64,000 nucleotides of DNA, from positions 16,630,666 through 16,694,665 of the forward strand of contig NC_084663.1 of NCBI RefSeq assembly GCF_028389875.1, written 5' to 3'. The translations under genes were made by a program, and so were the position numbers. Shown one piece after another: positions 23,001 through 34,879 of the stretch. Position 1 is the first letter of the stretch; each line of letters begins with the position of its first letter. The notes under the pieces were generated by a model, which worked only from the letters and a program-made list of their open reading frames with translations, searched no databases and was not told the DNA's origin. The stretch comes from Rhea pennata (lineage: Eukaryota > Chordata > Aves > Rheiformes > Rheidae).

Positions 23001-26000
23001 CTAACTCCACCGAGATCCCACTCAGAAGCAGAAATGACATGCAAGCCTGATATATCATCCAGATGATATATTTGTGTGAGTTTGAGTGCATGACTGTACT
23101 GATAGGCAGTAAATCCAACACTTACCCATATCAATCCAGGTTATTACCCTCACCATGTACACATCTGTCTGAATGCTTACGAGTCGGCAATGGGTCAGCA
23201 ATTGGTACTCCCTGATGAAATCTATGGTAGAGTCTACACTTAGGTTCAAGCTGTGCCCATTTTGGCAGATACTAATTTCTTCCATGTCTGAAACAGTATG
23301 AGCAGAAGTTTCATCTATGGTAATAGGAAAATACATGAAGTCATGTGCATGAGTAATGAAATGCACAATCCGGCTGATGGGGAAAGATGGGTCGCATGTA
23401 GCAGTTTATGTATGGCTGCTCTTCAGTTCAGAATTGGGGTAACGATTTTCTCTGAATGAGTTTGTCTTTTGTTTCAATGAAAAAAATAACTGAAGAATAC
23501 ATGAATTAGCTGTAGAGGCCTAGTGCGCTGATTTCTTCTGAATTAGCTAATTCTCATAGCAAATTTTATATATGAAGATCCTACCTTCAAAGATGTATCG
23601 CTAACAGCGATAGAGATTTGATGAACACTCTGGAAAGAGGCTGAAGGAAAAGATGTGGGTAGAGATGAGGCAGAGAAAGCAACTGTGCAATATACTATTT
23701 CTGGATGATTTGTAATACTTGCACATTTTCTGCAGATCCAACTGATATTTCTTTGAAATATGAGAGACCTATAGGTGAGTGGGCAAGGCAGGGAAGGAAT
23801 GAGGGGGAAAAAAAAGAGAATTTGCATCTTTCAAGAGTATTCAAAGAATGAGAACTTGGAAATCACTGAAATTTGGCTGGGAAGTCACTGAAAAGGAAGA
23901 ATTTCCTCTTCTGAATTTGATACAGTTTCCTTAAGTGCTTAGCTGATATCTAGTGATAAACATGTTGAGGTTTCTTTATGGGGCAGTCTGATCTTATCTT
24001 CATTGAAAGGAAAGCCCTTGATTGCCATCTAGACTTCTTGGGAGAGATTGTATGCAGCTAATCTTTTTGTCACTGTCCTTGCTGCCACATAAAAAAGTCT
24101 ATTGTAGCAGCACCTGAAATTGTCTACTGTCATGAACTAGTGTTGAGTTGTCTTTCCAGAAAAATGACTTTACATTCATCCTTATATTTTTATGGCAATC
24201 TGTCCAGAAATGAAATCAGTTTGGTCCATGGCTGAATTCCAAGTTGATTAATAGGTTTTCTTTCAAAAGGACCTAATCAGTTGATTCCTTGTCCTTTAAA
24301 CTAAATCTGAACCAAAAACTAGTACTAAAAATACTCCAGGACATATGAATAGGACTTGAGATCTGTGCTACATGCTTCTTTCAGAGACTAAAGCCAGAAT
24401 AAGTCTGTTCTTAGATGTACACTAAGTTGTAGACTGACTTTCTAATAGCAAGCCTCTCTAACGGCAAGATTCTTTCAGACTCTCTAATAGTAAAAGCAAG
24501 ATGTTAAATGGATTATATGATTTCCCATGAACATTTTTGAAAGTGCTTTAAGAATCTTTGTCATTTTGAAGAGTTTTTTAATGGCCTGAAAACTATCAGC
24601 TGTGACAGGAACTGATGGTACCACTACTTCAACCTAAAATGACTATGTTGATGCCATAGAAAAATGCTTTCTTTACGATGTAGAAAGAAGTTTCTTTACT
24701 GTTGTGCTAATGATGACCTACCTCTCCTGACCTGGATCAAACTAGAAGAAAGTTTGAAATAACCCAGGACACCTTCTCTGAAGTTGAAGATGGAGCATCT
24801 TCAGTGAGTGAGCTGAGAATATTTGTTGGGTAACTATCCTTTGTGCCCTTGGGGAGAAGAGGTGAAGTGGTCTTTGCACTTGGTGATTTTGTTCTGTGTA
24901 GACTCAAGTATACAAACAAACGCACTGCTAACCTTGCCACTGTGGAGAAATAAGGAAATCGTCAGGTGTCTCTGCACTGATGACTCTCAGACTTCCTCAT
25001 GCTCATGTCATGATGACAAGGTGCTCTTTTCCCCTACAGACAGCATAGATGTGTTTCAAAGGCTTTGATATATAGAACTAGATAATTTTTACTAATGAAT
25101 GTATTCTCCTTGACACCTGTGAAACCGCAGACATAAGCCCATGAAAAACTGGTATTTAAAGTGAAAACCTTGAAGGAGTGGAGATTTCTTCTTTACGTCT
25201 GACCTCTAAGTCAGGCACCTACCTCCTTCACAGACTTTACTATCACAAAAACAGAGCTTCATCAATATTTGTATGTTCTGAAAGGGAGTTATAAAGTCAT
25301 GGAGTTCAGAGAAGAGGTTTCACACTAGAACAATAAAGAACATTAAACATATCCATCAGCATGTTATATCATGAATTGCTTTTAACGCCCATAGATTCAG
25401 CCATGGTGCTTGCTGATGTTTCCAGTCATGACACCCTAACAAACACTAAATGTCTTGTCTTTTGCCAATGGATTAAAATAACCATTAGCAAAGAAAGAGA
25501 AAGCTAAGCACAGTAATCGAGGACAGCACAGATATGACAATTCTCAGACTGCAGTACATATTGCAATTTTGACATTGTTTCAGTGCTGTGTTCAGCTATC
25601 AAGGGACCAAGTTATGGCTAAGTTCAATCCATTCTTTAGACTCTTGACAGAAAGCATTTGACAGTAGCCAGGAGCAAAAACTTTGTATTTAGTGAATGTT
25701 AATGAAGAAAATTATCTGAACAAATATTTGGTAAAGAACTGGGGAATATAGTACGCTCATCACAAATTCAGACTTAGTAAGTAGTATTTTGTTTGCTATG
25801 TAAATGGTACTGTGGTAAATTTGCAGTTGTTTTGTTCCCGTAATTCGCCAGCTCTCTTCTATTCTTGTTCTTGTACTCTTCCACATGTTCTTTCTTATCT
25901 ACAAAAGAATAGATGCTATTCCCTGTTCCTCAACTTCCTCCAGAATAGTTTGTGTTGTTTTTGCGTGAAGTTGGGTTTTTTTAGGAGTGCAAAGATTGAA

Positions 26001-28499
26001 TCATAAAACTCTTCTTTTCTTGAGATGTCTAATTAAACATTACAAGGCAGAAAACAGAGGAGGTAGAGGGGGAGTAATCAATGTTTGCACCCTGTGGCAT
26101 TCACGTTCAATTATACTGCTGAAACTTGGAAGCAGCAATCTTTTAAAGTAATTATGCAGAGTTACACATTACAGTTATTCTGGAATCTGCAGTCTGTTCA
26201 GAGTCTACGCTTTTATTACTTCAAATATGTCCTTCTTATTCCTAAAATTAGGCTGCACTTAATGAAACCAGGTATGTAGCTCTCTGATAATAAGCAACAG
26301 CTGACAATAATAAAATAACCGTCAGGAAAGAAAGTAAGGAAAATATGGTTTGCTTTCCATTCCAGAATTTCCAGAGTCAGTGATCTCGTCCAAACCTCAG
26401 CGCAGCGCATACTTCAAACAGACTGGATGTTTCATGCTGCAGTCTGATGGCTCTTCTCTACTTGCATCCCAGATACTCCCAATACTTACATGTTGTCCCA
26501 GCCACCACACCGTACTACAGATTAAGAATGAGCAAATATAAGGTTCCTCTCTGGAATTACACCAACGCTTACTTGGCTCCATTTTGCATATCTTTCAACT
26601 ATCTCTTATTATAGCTTTAGTTTCTATATTTCACATATATTTATAACTTGCTTGAGAATTATGCACTTACTTGAAACCAAAATTTTAGAAGACAATATAG
26701 CTGCACACTTATAAATATCATGGGAGATGGGTATCTCCCAGGGAATATAAAAGACTAGAATTTCCTTGGTTCCTCCACCTGTTGCTTACACAGGATGTTC
26801 TATTTATGGTATCACTAATAATCAACTATTTCCTTTTTTGTTGTTATTTAAGCAAAATGGAGCATTACAATCAAATATAAACATTTAACATGGCCAAACC
26901 AAACTCTGATCTAACCTAGTATCCTGTCTTCATCAGTGATCAAAAGCAGGTGAGTAGGGACAAATATATGATATTATATTTATATGATACACTGTTCAGT
27001 TACCCATGCCTACAGCCACTCATGCCTCAGTTATTCATGCCTTCTGGGCACCACTTGTATTTAGATTTTTACAAAACATTATGAAAGAGTGAATAACAGT
27101 ATTGTAACACTGAAAAGCGTTTTACATTTTTCCTAGAAACTGTCCTTTAGTTTCAATTCACCCTATTCCTTCCTGACATTGCTCTCTCAATACATCAGCA
27201 GTCCTTCACTCAACCCTTCACACTGTTGGGCAGAAAAGGTAATAGTGAACTAAATTTGCTTTCGTTCTATTAGCAGTTTTAGCTTTAGGCTTACTGCCTT
27301 GACTGACTGCAGACACTCCTGGAGTATTTATGAAGGTACACGGTTTCCTGTCTGTGCCAAAAACCTCAAACGGGCTGATTCAAGCGGAAATACTTTGGCA
27401 AAACCTAATGAGAAATTGCTTCATGTGTTCATCACCTGGCCAAGCGAAGCAAAAGAAAGAAAACAAAATTCAGATTACACATTGCTGAAAACACAGGGGT
27501 TGAAGAATAGCAGGCTGTGAAGTCACAAGTTTCTGAATAAAAGGATTTGTGGTTTCTGTCACTGCAACCGCAAGGTAGTTTCAGATGTATATGGAAAGTG
27601 TACATCTGGTATATAAAACCAAATTAGTCTCTTCTTACTCATGCCGTTTAATCCTTAGACTATCAGATTATCAGGTGTCTAAATTCAAGTTCTCTGTTCA
27701 TCATTATTTTGATGTTCTACCTGAGATCATGTATTTAACTTGAATTTAAATAAAAAATAAGAATTTAAAAATGGAATGCAGAATGAATGTGTCCCAACAA
27801 TGCTTGTGGCTTTAGAATTACATTTATTTATTTTTTTAAATAAACACAGTAGTCTCCTTTGTTTCTTAAAGCGCATGTTCCTGTCCTACATCTTGTACAA
27901 CTACAGACACTGCATTTAATTTTCCTTTGTTTTATACTCTCATCTGTAAAATGGGGGTGGTAGCACTTCCGTATTTCATACAACAGCTATGATGAGAAAT
28001 AAATATTGGGAGCTACTTAGATGCAATGGTAATAGATATGAATTAAATATATGAGAAATAAGATTATGGTACTTTTATGATCATTGTGAATTATTATGAA
28101 TAGTTCAGGGTGACTGAATTAATAGTCTTTAAACAAAGTTAAGGGCCAGCACATGTACATGAGAAGTGAAAATTCACATTTTTCCTTATGTTAGTTAATA
28201 TGGATAACAACTAATGTAAAATATTTTTTCCTCTAGTATCTTTTCTAACTATTTTTGGACAGAAATGTGATACTTGGTATGTTGGCTCTTTACATTGAGA
28301 TTGTAATGTCTCATTGTCTCAATTTTTTGGTGTGTTTTTATGGTTGGTGTTCAGAAGCACAGCACCTAAGCCGAGAGAGTGCTGCGCAGAGCTATGCTGA
28401 TCCCGCAGAGGCAGGGGCAGGCAGATGTGAAGTTGTTGCAGCCCTGCTGTGGCTCAAGGGGAAAGCTGTGGAACAGGCAAGTTGCACCCTTGCACCACT
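20009..28499. other. Intergenic, no gene recognised
   Basis: AT-rich. Two minus-strand frames at about 23181-23373 and 23585-23810 are flanked by AG and GT in splice-like positions, but their phases do not agree and the peptides match nothing I recognise, so I did not call a gene. A perfect 9-bp palindrome (TATATCATC/GATGATATA) lies at 23051-23070. The last few hundred bases lead into the 35-bp array. Confidence 0.5.
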
Positions 28500-29120
28500 G
28501 TACCATGCGATGCGCGCTGTGATGCGTGGTAAGCACCATGCAATGTGCAGTTGCACAGTGTGCATGGACACTGTGCAATGTGCAGCATGCACTGCACAAG
28601 GTGTGCTCCGCAATGTGCAGTGTGCACTGTGCAACGTCCACCGGCAATGTGCAGTGTGCCTTGTGAAAGGTCTGCCCTGCAACAAGCAGTGCTCACTGTG
28701 CACGGTGTGCTGTGCAACGTGCAGCATGCACTGTGTAAGGTGCGCCACACACCATGTAGTGCACGCTGTGCAAGCTGTGCTGTGCAATGTGCAGCGAGCA
28801 CCATTCAGAGGTGTACCCTGCAATGTGCAGTGTGCAGGGTGCACCCCACACCATGCAGCGTGCGGGGGTAAGGTACACCACGTGATGTGCAGTGCACAGT
28901 GGGCAAGGGGGGCCGCACAGTGTGCAGGGTGCACTGTGCAAGGGGTGCCCGGCAATGCGCAGCACACCCCGTGCAAGGTGTGCCCCGCACAGCGGGCAAG
29001 GCACTCCACGCACCGCGCAGCGTGCCCCGCGCAAGGTGCGCTGCGCGATGTGGAGCGTACGCTGTGCGCGACGCGCTGTGCACTCTGCAGGGTGCGCGGA
29101 GGCCTGTGCCTGACGCGCAG
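28500..29120. repeat. Degenerate 35-bp minisatellite upstream of CPNE8
   Basis: Units begin with CAATGTGCAG or a variant at 28541, 28576, 28611, 28645, 28680, 28715, 28750, 28785 and 28821, so spacing is 34-36 and mostly exactly 35. After one shorter unit near 28849 the spacing continues (about 28883, 28917, 28953, 29011, 29046, 29081), with a partial unit at 28988. Distal units carry TG/CA where units near the island carry CG: the unit at 28645 has no CpG, that at 29011 has seven. The lack of stop triplets gives long Cys-rich frames on both strands (about 375 aa plus, 332 aa minus), which I consider non-coding. Confidence 0.9.
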
Positions 29121-29218
29121 CGCAGGGTGCGCGGTGCGGAGCGGCCTGTGCGCGGTGCCGGGCTCCCTGCGCAGGGTGCGCGGTGCGGAGTGGCCTGTGC
29201 GCGGTGCCGGGCGCCCTG
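29121..29218. repeat. Two tandem 49-bp units, CpG-rich
   Basis: CGCAGGGTGCGCGGTGCGGA starts at 29121 and again at 29170. The two 49-bp copies differ at only two positions by eye (AGC/AGT and CTC/CGC). They are compositionally related to the 35-bp array next door and were probably derived from it. Confidence 0.85.
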
Positions 29219-29574
29219 CGCGCGGTGCGCCGCGCAGTCCCCGCGGCGGCGCCCCCTGGCGGCGAGGCTCGGCGCCGCCTCGCGCAGCAGCCGCTCCGCT
29301 CCGGTTCAGCTCGCGCCGCGGCGGCGAGCTGCTCCTGCGCGAGGGGTTTCGCCCCGTCAAATATTCCTGCTGTTTTCTGTGAAAGCGCATTTTCCCCGTG
29401 AGTCAGGGGAGTCGCGGGTGCTCGCGGCCGCGGCCCGAGGCGCCGCCTGCCGCGCTCCCCCGAAGCGAGCGGGCAGCAGCGGGGAGCGCGACCCGCTCAC
29501 GGGCACGGGTGGGGGAGGGGGTCGCTGTTCCGCACACGCGGTAAGAAACGAGAGAGACGTCGCGGGTGGGCCGT

Positions 29575-29584
29575 GGGGCGGGGC
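29575..29584 (+). promoter_or_regulatory. GC box (Sp1/KLF-type site)
   Basis: GGGGCGGGGC, an exact match to the Sp1 consensus, about 410 bp upstream of the preferred CPNE8 start codon. Occupancy is not known. Confidence 0.55.
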
Positions 29585-29600
29585 CGCGCCCCCCGGCAGG

Positions 29601-29695
29601 GTCGCCCCGCGCCGCGCCGGCCGTTGGGCTCGCCCCGCGCCGCGCCGGCCGTTGGCGGCCGTTGGCGGCCGTTGGGCTCGCCCCGCGCCGCTGGG
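29601..29695. repeat. GC-rich tandem repeat in the promoter
   Basis: Two units of about 27 bp built on CGCCCCGCGCCGCGCCGGCC and ending GTTGG, then two extra CGGCCGTTGG decamers, then a partial third unit. It could be length-variable between individuals and is a likely gap or error spot in assemblies. Confidence 0.75.
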
Positions 29696-29720
29696 AGTCA
29701 CGCGCGGCTCCCGCTCGCGG

Positions 29721-29728
29721 TGACGTCA
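29721..29728. promoter_or_regulatory. Full cAMP-response element TGACGTCA
   Basis: Palindromic CREB/ATF site embedded in GGTGACGTCACC, about 270 bp upstream of the start codon and inside the CpG island, where such sites are most often functional. Binding is inferred from the motif only. Confidence 0.55.
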
Positions 29729-29995
29729 CCGGCCGCTCGCCGCCTCAGCCGGCGCTGGCAGCCCGCGGGCGAGAGCTCCGCGCCACGGGCTGCGGCCGGC
29801 GGCAGCGGCGGCGCCGCGCTGCGCCGGGGCCCGCGCTCCCGCGGCCGCTGGCGCCGCCTCCTCCTCCCCGCCCTCCCTTCCTCCCTCCCTGCCTGCCTCT
29901 CTGCTGGGCGTCCTGCCTGTCGGCGCTGCCCCATGTTCGCGCCGGGGAAGCCGTCGGGGCAGCAGAAGCTGGACGGGAGTGGCGGGTTGGGGAAC

Positions 29996-30072
29996 ATGGC
30001 GTCCGTGGGGGATTTTAACGTGCTCAGCTCCAGCATCCCGGCCACCAAGGTGGAGCTCTCCGTGTCCTGCAG
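29996..30072 (+). CDS. CPNE8: Copine-8, coding exon 1
   Basis: The exon encodes 25 residues plus two bases, including SIPATKVELSVSC, the start of the copine first C2 domain, and ends at AG|GTAACG (phase 2). Copines are cytosolic proteins with two C2 domains and a C-terminal vWA/copine domain that bind phospholipid membranes in response to calcium. I chose the ATG at 29996: it has A at -3 and G at +4, and gives a leader (MASVGDFN...) of the length seen in close paralogues. An in-frame ATG at 29933 would add 21 residues (MFAPGKPSGQQKLDG...), but its context is weak (C at -3, T at +4). The gene runs on through exons at 43784, 48965 and 63670; CPNE5 and CPNE9 are the nearest alternatives. Confidence 0.85.
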
Positions 30073-33000
30073 GTAACGGGGCAGCTCGCGGCGCCCGTCC
30101 CGGCCCGTCCCGCCGCGGGGCCCAAGGGGGAGGAGGGCGAGCGGGTGTCGCGAGTGAGCGGCAGGGAGGAGAAGGGGCAGCGGGCTACTGCCGCCCTCCG
30201 CGTGCCGGGGAGCCGCGCCAGGCGCTTCCCTGCCTGTCCTGGGGGGAGCGCGGGGAGGCGGCAGGTCCTCCGCCCGGCGCCGAGCCTGGCAGGGAGTGGG
30301 CTGAACGGCGCTGCCAGCCCCTGCTTGCCGGTGGCCGCCGAGCGCGGGGTTTGCCTGTGGCAGGGGAGCCGGGGCTGGGAAGCGCCGGGGCTGCGGGCGG
30401 CCGTCGGCTTGGCCGGAGCGGGCTGCCGCCGCCCGCCGAGCAGCCGGGGACGGCGCGCACCGAGCGTGTCCCGTCGGGTGTTCGGCTCCTGGAGCCGTCC
30501 CGGGCGTCGTGGGTGCGGCAGGAGAACACTCCCATCCGGAACAGCCCTTTCGTACACTGCTTAAAGCAGTTCCCAAAACTGTTACGAAACCGGGCGTGTT
30601 ACCTCGTCGTGCGTTACCGTAACGCTGCTGCTGCTGATCTGAAAAAATAACGACGCACAGCGCAAAACCTGGTGTGCACTGTGTCTGTAGCTTTGTTCAA
30701 CATTTACTTGGCCTTGGTAGATTATAAAAATCCTGCTTCCTCCTTTGAATCCCTGAGGATTTTCTACTCGAAAACTTTTTTTTTTTTTTTTTTTTTTTTC
30801 CCTTGATGGGCTTTGAGATACTTTTTTGGCATCATTCACATTTCACAATTTCGGTAAATGTATCCTAGTAGTTTTAGAGTAGTGGTTTCTTTTCATTGGC
30901 TTGAAGACTTGGCATCTTTCTATGGATAATTTGAGTTGTTGGTGTTGCTTCCTGATGGGAGATGACAAAGTTTGCAGTACAGTTCGCTGCTCTGTTTTTT
31001 AATGTAGCTGCTCTGGAGTCGCTGCTGTTACACTCCTCCTCCGAGGACTGAGCGGCAGTGCTCTAAACTTGCACTGCCAGAGCACTCCTCCTCTTCCCTT
31101 AGCGAAGCAGAACTTGATGTTTAGCAAGGTTTCGTTCCAAAAGAAGGCTGAGACGATGAATAACATAAAAAGATTGAATTTGGCATGCTAAAACAAGAAA
31201 TAGTTGACAAACGAACTTGCTGATATTCTGCCCGTCTCCACAGTGTTTACTAGCAACAACCACAAGAAATCTTGGTCCCTTAAAGGGTGTGCTGCTCTGT
31301 GTAAAAACAATCCAGAAATGTTAGCACTGTCTTTAGATTCTTCAAATAAGCTGTCACAACTGTCAGAATGCTGTCCCTGACCCAAACAGTTATTATACTG
31401 AGTTTCTTTAATTCCAAGTATTGCTTCTATATTCTGGCAATGCTTTTTTCAAACCTTAGTTTTATCATAATTTGAAAGTCCATCAGATAGTTTTGAAGAA
31501 ATGTAGGTGTATGACACAGCTGATCAATTCTGACCTTAATTACTCTATTTATACTAAATTTTGAAATTAGTTATAAAATCTTCATTTCTCTGTGTATATC
31601 TTCAAGCTGTTCGGTTAAAACTGTATTTCTTGTTTTAAAAATGGTTTTGCTTCCTGGTGTAGCTCGATGTCATGTGTAGAAGCATGGGAATTTCCAAGGT
31701 GATTCCCTTCTTCCATATGTGTTGGAATGACTACTTTTGATTGCAAAATCATGATTCAAATTTTAAGTGTAAAATGACTTGGGGTCAGAGATTAATGATT
31801 AACACATGATTATGATTAACTGGTAAACACATTCATTGGCTACAGCTCCAGAAAAGTAGTGTTTAACTAAATTGTGAAATACAGTAAGATTAAATTGTGC
31901 AAAGTTTAGCAAATACTGAAAAATGTTTAATAATTAGCAGTTTTATATTCTTAAATAGCTAGAGAAAGATGTTTTTAAAGTAGTTTGAGTCATGACATTA
32001 ATTTTCCCTTGATATTTGCAGATTTGTAGAAGTAATTTGGTCACTTGTTTACAGCAATAACCATCAGCTCCTAATCATCTTTTTTCTTCCAGGAATGTTT
32101 TCGTCTGATGCTTTTTTTGTTTGTTTTGATTATAGTAAATATTGGAACTTCTTCCAGTTTGTTCAAATGGTGTCACTTGGTGGTCAATGAAACAGTGCAA
32201 GTTGTTTGTTCTGTGTCTGTGCCATGAAAACACTTTCTGAGTCTGGATAATATTCTTTTACCTCTGATTTTTCTATTTTTTAATTCTTTTTTAATCTTTT
32301 TTAGTAAGGATACAGTTCCTGTTCACTTAGCTTTTATTTCAGTATGATTTGTCTGTTAGCATTTTCCAAGCTAATTTGCCTTGCATGCCCATACTGTCAG
32401 TGTTATCAAATTAGCCAGGATTCAGTGCGGTGCAAATGGGATTGCACTGCTTCTGATTCTGAGAGCCAGCCTGTTTTAGCTTCAGGAGCTTGTCAGGCAG
32501 CCTTAGGAAGGGGTGAATCTCATAGGATGGGAGATTCTTTGTATGTGCAAAGTTTATATTTGAACGTGTTTTGGATATTAGGTGATGCTCTTTCTGGGAT
32601 TCCTTTATGACTCTAAAAGTCTTTCGTAAGATTCTGTTGGCTGATTGAACATCAGTTTTGGCTGTAGATTTACAAATGTTGGAAAAGCGAGAAATCATTT
32701 TAATTCTTTTTAGTTATTACTACTGAGTGTATAACAAGCAAAAAAAATCACATTCTTTTCAGCTTGTAAGATGTAGATTTCTTAAGGGCCAGATCTAGTC
32801 TGACAGAACAGCTTAATGGTGTCATCGCAGGAGATCCTTCGGTGCTGGTAAACAGTGGACTATTGTCTAGATGAAATGTTCTTGTAGCCATCTCCTTCTG
32901 CACCCTGTAGATTCCCCTAGCACACAAAGTGCATCGAGCTGTGATGAAAATTTCACTGTCACCTGCTATGCAGTCTTTGCGTTGTGGCCCATCAGCCTTT

Positions 33001-34879
33001 TGCACGTGATTGCCGTGTGGTAGAAGAAGGGATCAGGACCCTAATCCTCCAGTCAATGTGTGAAAGATTATCCTAGTTGCTCTTGACTATTTACTGCACT
33101 ATTCTTTTCCAGCCAAAACGGTTCCTTTTCCTCTGAAGGAGGACTGCACTGTATCCAGGCCCAGGCCTGGATTTGAATCTATACTCACCAACTGTGGATG
33201 TAAACCTACAGTCCCATGTGAGCTTGAGGTAAGCCTCAGGCCATACTGAGAAGTAATGGGGACACTTGAGCTGGCTCATCTTGTTGTGTCTGAACCTGGC
33301 TTAGGGTATCTGCCATCCTTTATTCTCTCCCCCCTTTCCTCCTCTGATGATGTTCTTTTTTAATTGTAATCCAGATAAATCTTGGAAAAACTTCATACTC
33401 TATTCTAGCCTTTCCCATCTTTCCCATTATCAGTTCAGTTATTTATGTTCTTGCCTGAACTGTGTGTTTAACGCCAAGCACCCCAAGCAGGTGATATTTG
33501 TAGCATGTCTTGAAATCTGTGCTGTGTGTGAACGTATGAAGTCCAAGGTAGTTAAATGGGCTGTCAAGTTTTTCAGTTTTTGTTGTGATCTGTATCCTGG
33601 TGATTTCTGTTCCTCATGGTTAATGAGGACCTAGGTTTTTTTCCCCCCTTTTGCAGCTTCCTTATAGTTTCCTGATTAAGCCACAGCCTTTGTGAACCCG
33701 TATCTTAAAAGAAAGGCCAAGAGTTTCTACTTACTTCCAGATTGTATGAGAAGCCATCAGTCACAGTGGTCTTTCTGAGGGTAATTCCTGCACACGTTTA
33801 GGAAGGTGAAGCTGTAGGTTGATCATTTTATGACTTTGATTGTTATATCAAAGATGCCATGGACATATGAGAGGTCATTAAAGTGTTGTAAAATAGTGGC
33901 ACAGTATAGATTCACTTTGTTCATTCATATTTGTTAAAAAGTTTGTTGTGTTAATACTGCTCTGGTAGACTTTATGCTGGAGGAGGCAGTCTGTCATCAT
34001 CATTCTGGATTTATGCTGGATAAGCTCCACACTATCTGTCTTCCCACGCCAGGCATAATGTGCATGAAGGCAGTGTAAACTCGTTATCATAGGTAATTCA
34101 ACAGAAGTATGATTGCTTGCCCATGCGCTGTTTGGATCAGTGCTGTTTTACCATTTGAACAGAAATCTAGTAACAATTAATGTTCTGAGTGTGATTAAGC
34201 AACTCCTATTCTCAGTTGTCAAGACAATCTAATTTCAAACTTCTTGCATGGAGGAACATAAAATTATTACTTCAAAATTTTTTCATTTTATTGGTCAGTG
34301 TGTAAGTCTTAACCGGCTGTTTTCTAGTGACTGTTGTACTGAATAGTATGTTTGTTATATTCTGTCTTTGATTGTCTTAAAAGTTGATTTCTAAAAAGAT
34401 CTCTTCTTTCCAGCCACTTCATTCACCTCCTTGTTATTTGGAAGTAGTAATTATTTATTAGAAATGCCTATGACAGACATTTGCAATATTAAAACAGATT
34501 TCAAAGTAAATTACTTAAGCTTGTAAGTCTATATAATTTTCAGAATACAAAACTTCATCCTAATTGTAAGGCTGTATTTCACTTTCCTGCTGTGTATATG
34601 TGTGTGTGTATCTCCATGTCCAGTTCGTATTAGAAGTCTATGGAGTGGTTTTGTATGACTGATAACAGAATGTTTATTTTAAGTATTTTTTTTCTTTGAA
34701 ATGAAACTACCTAGACAACCAGCTGGCTTCAACTGAGGAAAAATGGTGTCTCAGGAGAAGAAAAATTAACTGGTGACAGTGTCCATCAAAATAATCTTTG
34801 AGATGCGTTGCAGCTAGCCTGCGTGCTTTGATTTTTGACTATTTCTGTTCTGTTTGACCTCTAAGCAGGCATATCTGTG
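30073..34879 (+). other. CPNE8: CPNE8 intron 1, first part
   Basis: Intron 1 runs from 30073 (GTAACG) to 43783, about 13.7 kb. Its first 550 bp are the tail of the CpG island; open frames there on both strands are composition effects. The rest is AT-rich with no recognised repeat except the T24 run. Confidence 0.75.
30776..30799 (+). repeat. Poly(T) run, 24 nt
   Basis: Uninterrupted T24 just inside intron 1. Length is probably polymorphic and error-prone in sequencing. Confidence 0.95.

Larger units (their letters stand above)
28960..30620 (+). promoter_or_regulatory. CPNE8: CpG island and promoter region of CPNE8
   Basis: CpG dinucleotides become dense at about 28.96 kb and fade by about 30.62 kb, in sharp contrast with the AT-rich flanks. 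The island covers the first coding exon and the start of intron 1. It includes a perfect GC box, a full cAMP-response element and GC-rich tandem repeats. I see no TATA box at a convincing position, so dispersed CpG-island initiation is likely. The transcription start cannot be placed exactly; somewhere between about 29.6 and 29.9 kb is an inference. Confidence 0.85.

Noticed and set aside
23051..23070. Perfect palindrome TATATCATC-CA-GATGATATA
   Set aside because: AT-rich 9-bp palindromes of this kind are expected by chance in tens of kilobases of AT-rich DNA.
23181..23810. Two minus-strand frames flanked by splice-like sites (exon-like at 23373-23181 and about 23808-23585)
   Set aside because: If joined, the phases do not match (the first would end in phase 0, the second needs two carried bases). 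The peptides resemble no family I know, and frames of this size are common by chance in this window.
28255..29382. Long plus-strand open frame (375 codons, Cys-rich) and a 332-codon frame on the opposite strand (28392-29390)
   Set aside because: Both are read-through of the 35-bp minisatellite and CpG island, where stop triplets are rare. The protein repeats only because 35 bp cycles through all three frames. Being open on both strands argues against coding.
29566..30650. Several long Arg/Pro/Ala-rich frames on both strands of the CpG island
   Set aside because: They overlap one another in all frames and reflect GC content; only the short frame ending in SIPATKVELSVSC at a splice donor matches a known protein.
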